NCBI RefSeq assembly: GCF_012641265.1
Contig: NZ_JABAHZ010000001.1
Coordinates: forward strand, 1,497,446-1,561,445
Length of the DNA: 64,000 bases
Reading direction: 5' to 3'
Source: Chitinophaga eiseniae
GTDB lineage: Bacteria; Bacteroidota; Bacteroidia; Chitinophagales; Chitinophagaceae
Each line of letters begins with the position of its first letter. Position 1 is the stretch's first letter. The position numbers and the translations under genes are program-made. Positions 52,949-63,900 of the stretch are shown piece by piece. The notes beneath the pieces are model-generated. The model was not told where the DNA came from. It made no database searches and saw only the letters and a program-made list of their open reading frames with translations.

Positions 52949-55435
52949 TTACTTCTTCTCTGTCTTCACCCTTTTCTGCTCTTCCGTCGCACCACTTTCC
53001 CGTTTGTCCGCAGCATCTTTCTTATCATTTTTATTAAAGCGATAAGTAAACGCCAGCTTCAATACCTGTGACTGCCATTGTCCGCGGATATGAATATCAA
53101 TGTTCTGATAGCGGCTGGTAGCGTTGTACCGGCTCCAGGCGAAGATATCGGAGGCACTCAGGCGGATAGTGCCCTGTTTGCCGAGGATATCCTTTTGTAT
53201 GCCTGCGTGCAGCGTACCTATCGGCTGTTGCAGGAAGGTGCCATCAATGCTCCGGGACGACCAGGTACCCATAAACTGGAAGCCCCAGCCATCTTGCAGC
53301 TTCACCTGCTGCATCAGCTGTGCAGTGAAAACACCGGCCTTCAACTGGAAAGGCCCGTTATTGATAGTACCGGAATAATCATAATGGTTATAGTCCATGT
53401 AGATAATGGTGGTCATATTATCATTTAACGGGATCTGGGCATTGATATTAGCCCCCAGCACTTTGCGGGTATTCAGGTTTTCAGGGCGCTGATAGGTTTC
53501 ATTCTTTGTGGCATCCTGCAATATTACTTCCTGGATAATATCGGTGGTTTTATTGTACAGCAGCGTGGTCGTTAGTGCGCCTTCCCAAATGCTGTAGCTC
53601 AACTCCACACTGTGGCTGTATTGTGGCTTTAGGTAAGGATTCCCCTCATCGTAGGTGTACTGATCCAGGTAAAAACGGAAGGGGTTCATGCTGCGGTAAT
53701 CCGGTCTTTCTATCCTGCGTCCGTACGACAGCGTCACTTTACTCTGCTTATCTACATCGTAGGCCAGGAAAGCAGTGGGGAAAAATTGCAGGTAATTGCG
53801 GGAAAATGTTTGCCCGTTATTCTTTTGTTCTCCTTTCAGCCAGGTTTGTTCTGCGCGCAGACCTGCCTGAAATTCCCACTGGTTACGTTTATGGCGGAGA
53901 TTCAGATAGGCGGCATTGATATTTTCTTTATAGAGAAAATGATTACTCAGGGTATCATTCTTTACCCAGCTACCATTCACGCCGTCGTAATACTGTGCAT
54001 TGTTATCGGTATTGACAAATGAGGTTTTCGCCCCGGCTTCCAGGCGGGTATCTTCAGAAAACGGATGGGTATAATCTGCTTTCAGGCTGTAGATATTGAT
54101 TTTTGCCGGCAGGTCTGCCAGGAATAGTTTGTTGGGCGCGGCCTCACTACTGTCGGGTTTATAATAATGATTATCAAAATGCTGTTTGCTGGTGCTATTG
54201 TACGACAAATAATCAGCATTTACCAGCAGTTCATGCGCAGTACCAAATACATGTTTCAGGCTAACATTTGCTTCCATATTGTCCCATTTTCCTTTGGTGG
54301 TAGCTGGTGCATCTACCCTGGTGGTGGTCATTCCTTCACCCGTTTTCAATAGCGTATTATTAGTGCTAATCGCGTCTGAAGGATTATGAAAACCGCCAGC
54401 TGCTATGCCTACCGTGGTTTTAGCGTTAACATAATAGTCTAATCCTAATTTTGCTGTAACACTTTGTGCGGTCGTTTTAGTGTAAGTATGCTGGTCATAA
54501 ATACTGGTAATTTCCTTTTGATCCGCATTCCGGAAGTTACGTACAATATAGTAATCTTCAAAACTCTTCCGGTAACTATAACCGGCGTTGCCGTAAAAAT
54601 TAATATGCTTGTTACTATAATTAAAATTAAGATTCTGCGTAGCTCCCGGGTATCTTCCCTGCAAGGCTGTGAGGGTGATATTCCCATTGAAACCGCCGGT
54701 CTTCAGCTTCTTTCTTTTGATATTAATGACCCCATTGCCCGCGGCATCATATTTGGCCGGCGGGTTAGACATGATCTCGATCTGGTCCAGTTGTGACGCG
54801 GGCATATTCCGCAGGAAGGCGGTCAGTTCACCACCGGAAAGATAAGCCGGCCGGTCATCTATCATTACCTTTACCCCTTGTTTACCTTTTATGGAGATGT
54901 TACCGTTTTTATCTACCAACACCCCGGGCAGTTTCTCCATGACTTCCATTGCGCTGCCCCCTGCGGCCATAATAGATGATTCCACATTTACGATAGTACG
55001 GTCCAGCTGTTGCTCAATAAAAGGCTTTTTAGCAGCTACCGTCACTCCTTTCAGGTTGTTGGCGCCAGATTGCAGGAGGGCGCTTTCCAGTGGCACCTGG
55101 GACTGGTCTACATTGAAAACCGGTCCATTCCATTCCTTATATCCCATATAGGTAATGGTAATAAAATAGCGGCTGAAAGGAATATTCTCCAGTAGCCAGG
55201 CGCCGGTGGTATCCGACAAGGCTACTTTCACCAAGGAAGAATCGGTTGCCTTTTTGAGTAATACCGTGGCGGCAACAACCGGTTGTTGTGCGTCATCGCG
55301 TACCTGCCCGGTTACCTTACCTGTTTGTGCGTTCGCGGCCACCGATAAGATCAGCAAAGCCAGCAGCGTCCATTGTTTTACCAGGCATACCTGGAGGCGG
55401 AATATCATCGTCGTATTTTTTATCATCGTGTACAT
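52949..55435 (-). CDS. TonB-dependent receptor-like outer-membrane beta-barrel protein
   Basis: An 828-aa outer-membrane protein without a SusD partner. After the signal (LLALLILSVAANAQ) comes a carboxypeptidase-regulatory-like domain (GKVTGQVRDDAQQPVVAATVLLKKATDSSLVKVALSDTTGAW, about 38-80). A plug follows with GGSAMEVMEKLPGVLVDKNGNISIKGKQGVKVMIDDRPAYLSGGELTAFLRNMPASQLDQIEIMSNPPAKYDAAG (about 157-230). The barrel fills the rest and ends in KLAFTYRFNKND. This type is common in Bacteroidota; some bind peptides. It starts 13 nt after the type II thioesterase gene, so it may belong to the NRPS locus. Confidence 0.88.
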   Translation of the reverse strand: MYTMIKNTTMIFRLQVCLVKQWTLLALLILSVAANAQTGKVTGQVRDDAQQPVVAATVLLKKATDSSLVKVALSDTTGAWLLENIPFSRYFITITYMGYKEWNGPVFNVDQSQVPLESALLQSGANNLKGVTVAAKKPFIEQQLDRTIVNVESSIMAAGGSAMEVMEKLPGVLVDKNGNISIKGKQGVKVMIDDRPAYLSGGELTAFLRNMPASQLDQIEIMSNPPAKYDAAGNGVINIKRKKLKTGGFNGNITLTALQGRYPGATQNLNFNYSNKHINFYGNAGYSYRKSFEDYYIVRNFRNADQKEITSIYDQHTYTKTTAQSVTAKLGLDYYVNAKTTVGIAAGGFHNPSDAISTNNTLLKTGEGMTTTRVDAPATTKGKWDNMEANVSLKHVFGTAHELLVNADYLSYNSTSKQHFDNHYYKPDSSEAAPNKLFLADLPAKINIYSLKADYTHPFSEDTRLEAGAKTSFVNTDNNAQYYDGVNGSWVKNDTLSNHFLYKENINAAYLNLRHKRNQWEFQAGLRAEQTWLKGEQKNNGQTFSRNYLQFFPTAFLAYDVDKQSKVTLSYGRRIERPDYRSMNPFRFYLDQYTYDEGNPYLKPQYSHSVELSYSIWEGALTTTLLYNKTTDIIQEVILQDATKNETYQRPENLNTRKVLGANINAQIPLNDNMTTIIYMDYNHYDYSGTINNGPFQLKAGVFTAQLMQQVKLQDGWGFQFMGTWSSRSIDGTFLQQPIGTLHAGIQKDILGKQGTIRLSASDIFAWSRYNATSRYQNIDIHIRGQWQSQVLKLAFTYRFNKNDKKDAADKRESGATEEQKRVKTEKK

Positions 55436-55448
55436 GGGGAAAGAGTTT

Positions 55449-56159
55449 TCAGCTATGCTGCGGGGTTAACGCCACATCCTGGATGAGCATCGCTATTTTT
55501 TGAAATTGATGGAGAATGAAGAAATGATTTCCCGGGTAGCGGAGTATACGAAGCTCCTTTTCTGTTTCCCGGGCCCATCCGGTTACCTGGCTGGCGGTGA
55601 TTTCTTCCGCCGCGCCGGTGATAACCGTGATACCTGTGCTATAATTTCCCAATGGCTGGTACTGGTAGCATTCCAGTGCTTTCATATCTTCCCGGATCAC
55701 CGGCAGAAAAAATTCCATCAGGTCCGGATCGGCCAGTAAAGCGTCGGGCATTCCACCCATCCGTTTTAGCTCCGCTATTAACTGCACATCCCGCAAAAGG
55801 TGCAACTGCCGGCGCTGGTCGTTGAACATGGGTGCCGCACAGCCGGTAACGAAGAAGTGTAAGGGCAGTTGTTTCCATTCCTGCTTCAGCCGGTGTATCA
55901 GCAGGTTACCCAGCACAGCTCCCATAGAATGACTATAAATGATATAGGGAGATTTTATATGCGGCAGCAGCTGCTCATAAAGATCATCCGCCATTAACTG
56001 CATATCTGCCAACAATGGTTCCGCTATCCGTTTCCCGCGGCCGGGTAATTCCAGGGTAGTCATCTCCATATGCCTGTCCAAAAAGGGTTTCAGGTCGCGA
56101 AAAGAGTAACTGTTTCCCCCCGCATATGGAATACATATCAGCTTAATTTTCTGTAACAT
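55449..56159 (-). CDS. Type II thioesterase (GrsT/SrfAD-like)
   Basis: A 236-aa alpha/beta-hydrolase of the editing type II thioesterase family. Motifs: IPYAGGNSYSFRDLKPFL (oxyanion region, about 10-27), LELPGRGKRIAEPLL (about 36-50), YIIYSHSMGAVLGNLL (nucleophile Ser78), and a His in YPGNHFFILHQF near the end. At the position of the usual catalytic Asp the chain reads TGAAEEI, so a Glu stands there. These enzymes free stalled or mis-primed peptidyl carrier proteins and keep the NRPS running. It lies 27 nt after the ABC exporter and 13 nt before the receptor gene, inside the NRPS run. Confidence 0.92.
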   Translation of the reverse strand: MLQKIKLICIPYAGGNSYSFRDLKPFLDRHMEMTTLELPGRGKRIAEPLLADMQLMADDLYEQLLPHIKSPYIIYSHSMGAVLGNLLIHRLKQEWKQLPLHFFVTGCAAPMFNDQRRQLHLLRDVQLIAELKRMGGMPDALLADPDLMEFFLPVIREDMKALECYQYQPLGNYSTGITVITGAAEEITASQVTGWARETEKELRILRYPGNHFFILHQFQKIAMLIQDVALTPQHS

Positions 56160-56186
56160 CTCAAATACATTTTTGACAAGGTTTCC

Positions 56187-57854
56187 TTATAAAGCATAAT
56201 GCAGATCGTTGGCTGCATTGATGGACGTATCACTGACAATATTGCCGTAGTCGAATTTTATCAATCGCTCCCCGCAATGGAAATAGGTGTCGTCGTGCGT
56301 TACCACGATAACAGTTTTACCCATCTGCTTCAACTCAGGGATAATTTTCTTGTAGAAATAGGCCCTGAATACCGGGTCCTGCTCGGCAGCCCACTCATCC
56401 AGTACAATCACATCTTTGTCCTCCAGCATGATATAGATGAGGGCCAACCGTTTCTGTTGCCCTTTCGACAGATCTGCTTTGATCGATTTCTTTTCGTTAT
56501 CAAATGTGACGATGTTCTCCAGCTCCATCTTGCGGAGCCAGAACATTAACCGTTCATTATCCGGTGCCAGGTCGAGGCCGTCGTAGTTTTCATTAAAAAG
56601 AATGCTGTCGGTAAAGATGGCGGCAATGCGGTTGCGATAGCCAGGATAGGTACTTTCGGTGATCACCCGTCCGTTTAAGGCGATGGTGCCGGTATGTGGC
56701 ACATACAAACCTGTCAACAGGTTCACGAAAGTGCTCTTCCCACTGCCATTGCCACCGGTGATGAAAATGCTTTCTCCTTTTTTAATATCCAGGGTGAGCG
56801 GTTTTAAACGGAAGGTTTCGGCCCTTCTCTCGTCGTAGTACTCAAATGTCACGTCTTTGAAACGGATACTCTCGAATTTCCCGCCGGTGACCGCCAGGTC
56901 GCCATGCCCGATAGCGATGGCTTTGGAGGCATTGATCTTATCATGAAATTGCTCCAGCCGGTCTACCGCTATCTGCATCTGTGTAAATTCGCTGATGCGC
57001 GCCACCACAATACCTACCGGTCCCATGAGGTACAACAGCGTTACCACAAACTGGTTGTTCACTACGTTTGTCATATGCAGGATAACGGGCAGCAGGAAGA
57101 TGATAATGCCGATCAACAGGTACCATAAGTAGTTCCCCATGAGCTCATTTCCCATAAATTTGATCAATGTTTTTATGGTGAGTTCCTTTACCCGGTGGCG
57201 GTTTTGGGAGATATACCTGATAAAAATATTATCGCTCCGGGTGATGCTCATTTTCACATCTTTAAATCCCCGCAGAAAATCATTAACATTTTGCTGGTAT
57301 ACGTTTGCCAGATCACGCACGGTATTCAGATCCCTGCTGATAGACAGATTGCGGATGTAGTACACCACGGCGAGCGTAGAAAGTACGCCCAGGATCAGTA
57401 AGGCGCCGAAGAAATTGGTGTAGAACAAATAGCCCAGCCCTATCGTTACCATTACTATGGCGTTGAACGTTTCTATAAAAACATTGGGAAAACGTTGCAG
57501 GGTAGTTACGTCAGCAGTGGCTGTACGTACTTTTTCTTCTCCCAGTTTAATATATTCTTCATAATCAGCAAACCGAAGTTTTTCAAACACAGATAATCCC
57601 AGGTCATTCCCCAATTCGTAGGTGAGCCGGATCGTGTAGGATTGAAAGGCCCTGGCGGTAAAAAACGACACCAGGATCAGTACTACATATATCTGCCAGT
57701 CGTATCCCTGTACAAACGGCAGTGAAGTGCCTGCAATCCTGTTATTGATCAGCAGCAGCAGCCCCATCGACCATATGCTGTTGATGAGGCCAAGCAATAA
57801 CAAGAGGATATAAAACAACTTCGATTTTTTCTGAAGCAAGCTTATTAATCTCAT
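56187..57854 (-). CDS. Cyclic-peptide-type ABC exporter (fused membrane and ATPase domains)
   Basis: From the ATG at 57854 (MRLISLLQKKSKLFYILLLLLG) the product is 555 aa; the longer frame (57896) starts inside the terminator-like T-run. Six helices fill about 10-320. The ATPase part has Walker A GGNGSGKSTFVNLLTG (about 370-385), a D-L-S-K-G-Q-Q-K-R signature (about 464-472), Walker B VIVLDEWAAEQDP and VVTHDD. The N-terminal layout fits the SyrD/PvdE cyclic-peptide exporter group. It probably carries the peptide or a precursor out of the cytoplasm. The type II thioesterase follows 27 nt later. Confidence 0.9.
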   Translation of the reverse strand: MRLISLLQKKSKLFYILLLLLGLINSIWSMGLLLLINNRIAGTSLPFVQGYDWQIYVVLILVSFFTARAFQSYTIRLTYELGNDLGLSVFEKLRFADYEEYIKLGEEKVRTATADVTTLQRFPNVFIETFNAIVMVTIGLGYLFYTNFFGALLILGVLSTLAVVYYIRNLSISRDLNTVRDLANVYQQNVNDFLRGFKDVKMSITRSDNIFIRYISQNRHRVKELTIKTLIKFMGNELMGNYLWYLLIGIIIFLLPVILHMTNVVNNQFVVTLLYLMGPVGIVVARISEFTQMQIAVDRLEQFHDKINASKAIAIGHGDLAVTGGKFESIRFKDVTFEYYDERRAETFRLKPLTLDIKKGESIFITGGNGSGKSTFVNLLTGLYVPHTGTIALNGRVITESTYPGYRNRIAAIFTDSILFNENYDGLDLAPDNERLMFWLRKMELENIVTFDNEKKSIKADLSKGQQKRLALIYIMLEDKDVIVLDEWAAEQDPVFRAYFYKKIIPELKQMGKTVIVVTHDDTYFHCGERLIKFDYGNIVSDTSINAANDLHYAL

Positions 57855-57889
57855 ACAATCCGGGATTCTAAAAATTAATTGAATAATAC

Positions 57890-57932
57890 ATATCAAAAAG
57901 GAATGCTGCCCGCGCCAGGGGCGCGGAGCAGC
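57890..57932 (-). terminator. Terminator-like hairpin between the NRPS and exporter genes
   Basis: On the minus strand, 12 nt after the NRPS stop, GCTGC(T)CCGCGCC pairs with GGCGCGG-GCAGC (57905-57932) in a 12-bp GC-rich stem with one bulged base. ATTCCTTTTT follows. The exporter start lies about 50 nt further on. This could end or attenuate the NRPS message, lowering exporter/thioesterase expression relative to the NRPS. Confidence 0.62.
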
Positions 57933-57944
57933 TTCTTCCGCCTA

Positions 57945-60900
57945 CTATGCTGATAATTGTTCGCTGAGGTATTTCGCCAGGACCGCAGCATTTTCCTGTT
58001 TTAACATAGAGAAGTGATCTCCCGGGGCCGTAAATACCGTTACTACCTTTGCATGGGTATCCCATCCGAGGCTGTCTGGCAGCTCCTTCCATTGGGCGCC
58101 GGCAGCTTTCACAATGTGCAGGGCCGTGTTGGTTTGTCCTGCTACCTGGTAGCTGTTCAGCACCTCTATGTTACTCACCTTGATATCCGTTAACCGCATA
58201 ATAAAATCAACATGTGCCAGCTTATCTTCACTGATCTTCCCTTTCAGGTAGTTCGAAATAAATGGTACTACTGCCTTCACCTCCAATGGCTGTACCAGTT
58301 GTTTCAACGCCGTAACCCAGTCTGGTGGCGTGGTAGTGATGATATTATTTTCTTCCAGTACTTCCACTACCGATTCGAAGAAGATATCCTGGTAGCTGTG
58401 GGTACCGCCGTTCAGCACATCGATGTGTCCGGGGTGAGCATCTGCATCCAGTATGGCGGCGAAGGCAACGGTTTCCCCGGCGGCCTCCAGCTGCCGGATC
58501 ATCTCATACAGCACATATCCACCAAAGGAATGGGCCATGAAACGGTACGGACCATGCGGCTGCAGTGCTTTTATCCAGCGGATGTTTTGTGCGGCGATGG
58601 CGGCAACGGTGTAGAGCGGCCGCTCTCCTTCAAATACGCCCGGCATCTGTATGCCATATACCATGGCCGTAGCGGTGAGCGCTTTGGCCAGTTCATCGTA
58701 GCCGTCGCTCAGGCCATCCTGACCAGGCACAATAAATACGGTAGTGCGGCTATTGCTTTTATTTAACGGTATGAGATGGTTCTCGCCGGTAGCAGTAATT
58801 GTTTCCTCTCCGGCATCCGGTGCATCCAGCGTGGCGGCGAGTCCGGCGATCGTAGGCGCATCGAATACATTGTTCAACGCTATTTCTTTGCCCAGTTTCC
58901 TACGGATAGCGGCGATCAGGCGGATCGACAATAACGAATGGCCACCGAGGGCGAAGAAGTCGTCGTGAATACCTACCTGGTCTACTTCCAGCAATTGCTG
59001 CCAGATCTCCGCCAGTACCGCTTCTGTTTCATTGCGGGGCGCTATGTAGGCATTTGCTGACAGTGTACCTGCGTCCGGATCGGGCAATGCTTTCCGGTCT
59101 ACTTTACCATTAGGCGTTACCGGTATCTTCTCGATTTTTACATACACCGACGGCACCATATAATCCGGGAGCTTCCCTTCCAGCTGCGTGCTGATTGCCT
59201 GCCGGTCGAAGACGCCATCCGGTAAGATGTAGGCTACCAGCGACTTATTATCAGTGGTGCCTTTTGCCACCACTACGGCCTGGCTGACGCCTTCCAGCTG
59301 TTCCAGTGCGTTTTCAATTTCGCCCAGCTCTATCCGGTAACCGCGTATTTTCACCTGGTCGTCTATTCTTCCCTGGAATTCGATACTGCCATCGGGCAAC
59401 CAACGCCCGAGGTCGCCGGTACAGTACAGGCGGGCTTCTGCTTTTCCGGAGAAGTGGTCCGGGATGAATTTCTCTGCTGTCAGCTCCCGGCGATACAGGT
59501 AGCCACGGGCCACGCCTTCACCACCTACGCAGATTTCGCCGGTTACGCCTGCGGGGCATAGTTCCCTGTGCTGATCGAGGATGTATACCTGCACATTGGC
59601 AACAGGGTTGCCGATCACAATCGTGTCGCCGTGAAGCGGGTTGTCAGTGAGACTGGTACAAACGGTATTCTCCGTAGGGCCGTAAGCGTTAATCAGGCGG
59701 ATACCTTTTGACTGGAAGTATTTCGCATCTTCCCGGTTCAGTGGTTCCCCGGCGGACACAATGGTTTTGATAGTGCCCAGCTCTTCGCGGATGGTGTGCT
59801 GGTAAGAAGGAGGCAATACCACCAGGTCTACCTGCTGCCTCCGTACCAGGTCGCCGAACTTATCGGCGGCCAGCAGATCTTCTTTCCGGGGGAGTACCAG
59901 GCTACCACCACTTAACAGGGTATTGAAAATTTCGTAACAGGATGCATCAAAGCCGAAAGCTGCAAACTGCAATGTTCTCATACCAGGTATTAATCTCAGG
60001 GATACTGCCTGGCTCAATGCCAGGTTTACTACACTTTTGTGTTCAATCATTACGCCCTTGGGGTTGCCTGTACTGCCGGATGTATAGATAACGTAGGCGA
60101 GGTGATGCGGTTCAGGTGCGAGCGCCGGCGCCTGGGTAGGCTGCTTGCCAATCAGGCCGCGTTCTGCATCTATCCTCGTAATATTAATGTGGTCAGGAAT
60201 ATCCAGTTCCGCTACCAGCGAATGACTGCTGATCAGCATCGTAGCCCGGCTGTCTTCCAGCAGGTAACTGATCCTTGCCGCCGGGTAGGACGGATCAATA
60301 GGAAGATAGGCGCCTCCTGCTTTCAGGATACCTAATATGGCTATGATCATTTCCGGGGAACGCTCCAGGCAAACAGGTACCAGCGTTTCCTGTTGTACGC
60401 CTCTGCTCACCAGGTAATGGGCCAGCTGATTGGCGCGGATGTCCAGCTCCTGGTAGGTAAGCATCTTTTCTTCAAATAACAGCGCAATGCTTTCCGGCGC
60501 CGCTGCTACCCTTTCTTTGAACAGGTCGGTGATCGCTTTACCTGTGGTATTATAAGTTACTGGTGTGGCGTTAAAGTCGACCGCTATATGCGCCTGCTCT
60601 TCTTTATTCAGCAAAATAATGTCACTTATTTTAGCTGCCGGATGGCCGACCATAAATTCCAGCACCTGTTGGAAATGTCCGCGCAGTGCGGTCACATAGG
60701 CGCGGTCCAGCAAGGCGGTATTGTACTTAAACCGAACGGCTACCGATTCGCCCACTACTGCCGCTATACCCAAAGGATAGTTAGCATGATCGCGCATCTC
60801 AATATTATCCATTTGCAGCTGCCACTGGTGGGTGTTTAGCAGATCGCTCACCGGGTAGTTTTCAAATACCAGGAAGTTATCAAACAAGTCGCCCGGTATT

Positions 60901-63900
60901 TCCACCCAGCGCTGGATATCATTGAGCGAGGTATATTGATGTTCGCGACTCAGCACCTGTTGCTGCTGGATTTGCTGCAACCAGGCCCCAATGCCCTGTT
61001 CCCGGTCAATGGTAGTATGGAAAGGCAAGGTATTGATGTACATACCTACTCTTTTTTCCACGCCGGGCAAATCATCAGGACGACCGGAAACCGTTACCCC
61101 ATAGGTAACCTGCTGCTGGCTGGTGTAGCGGTATAACAGGTACGCCCATACGGCCTGTATCACGGTATTGACGGTGATACGGTGTTGTTGCGCATAGGAT
61201 AACAGTTGCTTCGCTCCCGCTCCTGTCAACTGCATTTCCTGCACTTCGTAAACACCCTCGCCCTTGGTACGTTCCGCGGTAGCGCTGATAAAAGGTAACA
61301 GCGTGCCACTGCCTGCCGATGCGAGGTATCCTTTCCAGTACAATATCTCCTCTTCCTCATCCCGGCGCTCCAGGTAACGGATATAATCTTCGAATTTCTC
61401 TTCTTCTGCTGCCGCAGGCTTTTTACCTGCTATCAGCCCATCGTATGTTTGCAGCAATTCTTCGATGGCCACAGAGCCGGACCAGCCATCCAGCAAAAGA
61501 TGATGGAATGTCCATACCATGCGGTAGCGCTCATCGGTTAACCGTATCAATGCAATGCGCATCAGCGGCGGCGTATTGAAATCGAATCCTTTCACCAGGT
61601 CGGCGGCTTCGTATGCCGTCCATGCTGCTTCCTGGGCGGATGCGCTCATCTGCCGGTAATCCAGTTCGTCGAATGGTATGGCCACCTGCTCGTGCACACA
61701 CTGTACCGGAATCCGGAATACATTGGCGAAGAAACTGCTGCGCAATACACTATGATGTTGCAGCAAATGTTGCCAGCTTTCCTTTAATACCGGGATATCC
61801 GGCGCATCCAGTGTACAGCAGAGCTGTTGGATATAAACGCCGTTATTGCCGTTATACAATCCGTGGAACAACATACCTTCCTGCAAGCTGCTCAGCCTGT
61901 ACAAGCCGGTGATCTCATCTCTCCGGGTGCCTCCACTGGTAAGCGGCGCATCCAGGAAGTGATCCAGTTCTGCGTTGGTGACGATATCTCCCAAACCATA
62001 GTCCGACGGCGTAAACACCGGTTGCAGACTTGCCTGGGACACCGCATGGGTAATCAACTGCTGTAACCGGGACAGGTAATCTTCTGCCAGCTCCTGTATG
62101 GTACTGCCGTTATAGTGGTGAATACTGAAACTCCAGTACAATACCAGCTCACCATTTTCTATTCCTCCGTTTACAGCTATCTTATGGCGAATATTGACAT
62201 CCGTGGTGCTTCCTGTACCCGCCGCTTCCGGCGCAGTGCAGAACCATTTACTACTTCTTCTGGCGGCATCTACCTGCCCCAGGTAGTTAAAGGTGATGTC
62301 CCACGGATCTTTGCCCTGCAGCGCTGCCTCGTTATTGATATGTTTTAATACACCATAACCGATCCCCTTATCGGGTAACTGTCTCAGTTGCTCTTTGGTT
62401 TCTTTTAACAAAGCGCCTGGTGCCGTATTGCTGTTGTTATTCAACCATACGGGATAGAGACTGGTAAACCAACCTACGGTGTTACTGATATCGATATTCG
62501 CGGCAATGTCTTCACGACCGTGCCCTTCCAGGCCCACCACAACGCCGGCGCCATTCCAGGAGTAAAGCGCTGCCGACAATGCAGCCAGCAGCACGTCATT
62601 AATTTCTGTATGATAGGCTTTCGGAACTTCCTGTAGTAAATGTTGGGTGAAAGTAGCATCCAGGTGTATGGTATGCGTGTCCATATCATTACCGGTCAGT
62701 TTACCGTGGTAGGATTTATCGATTTTTAGCGGCTGGTATTGTTGCACGATATGCTGCCAGTACTCGCGCTGTTGCAACAGGCGGTTACGTTGGCCATAGG
62801 CCATCAGTGCCTGTTGCCATTCCCGGTAAGAGCTGGTTTTATGCGCCGGCGTTACCGGTACACCCTGGTGCAACTGATCCAGCACCAGTTCCAGGTCGTC
62901 CTGGATAATCTGCCACGACACGCCGTCTACCGCCAGGTGATGAACGATAATGAGCAGGCGGTTGGCCGTTTCATAGGCAGGTGTTAAGAACAGTACGGCA
63001 CGGAATAGTATGCCTGCCTCCGGCTCCAAACTTGCCTGGTACTGATCGCAGTAAGTAGCCAGCGTAGCAGCATAATCTGCCGGGTTAATCTCGCGCAGGT
63101 CCACTACTTCCAGGTTACCGGCATAGTGGCCATAATGCTGTTGCCAGCTATCACCATCACGGGTATACGTAAACCGGAGGCTATCATGACGGAGCATTAG
63201 CTGTTGTACCGCCATGGTTAAGATGCCAGCGTCGATTTGTTTATCAATGCCGATGAATAACTGTTGAATAAAATGTTTCGCAATGGTTTCTTCTTCCAGG
63301 TACCATTGCTGGATAGGCGTCAACCCGCTGTTCCCGGTGAGTATACCCTGTTCGCTGTCGATGACCTTCTCTTTCCGGGTGGCCAACGATGCTGCCAGCC
63401 CGGCGATGGTCTGGTGAACAAACAGGTCTTTAGGCTTCAGGTCATATCCAAACCGTTTGGCCCGGCCTACTACCTGGATCGTGATAATGGAATCGCCACC
63501 CAGTTCGAAGAAGTTGTCGTTCCTGTCGATGTGTGGAATACCCAGCAATTCCTGCCATATGCCGGCCAGTGTTTGTTCCACTTCGCCATTTAAGATAGCG
63601 CGGGTATTGGAAGTAGCTGTGTAAGGCTCTGGCAGCGCTGACTTATCTACTTTTCCGTTGGCGGTGACTGGTATTTTCTCCAGCGGCACCAGCACAGCCG
63701 GCACCATATATGGCGGCAGCTTATCTTTCAGCGAGGACAGGATCTGATCTTTGTCGAAAGTATCTTGCGATACCACGTAAGCGACTAAACGTTTATGCCC
63801 GTTATCATCGGTTTTCACCAGCACTACGGCCTGGGAAACGAAGCCGGTTTGCAGCAGGGCATTTTCAATTTCTCCCGGCTCAATGCGATAGCCACGGATC

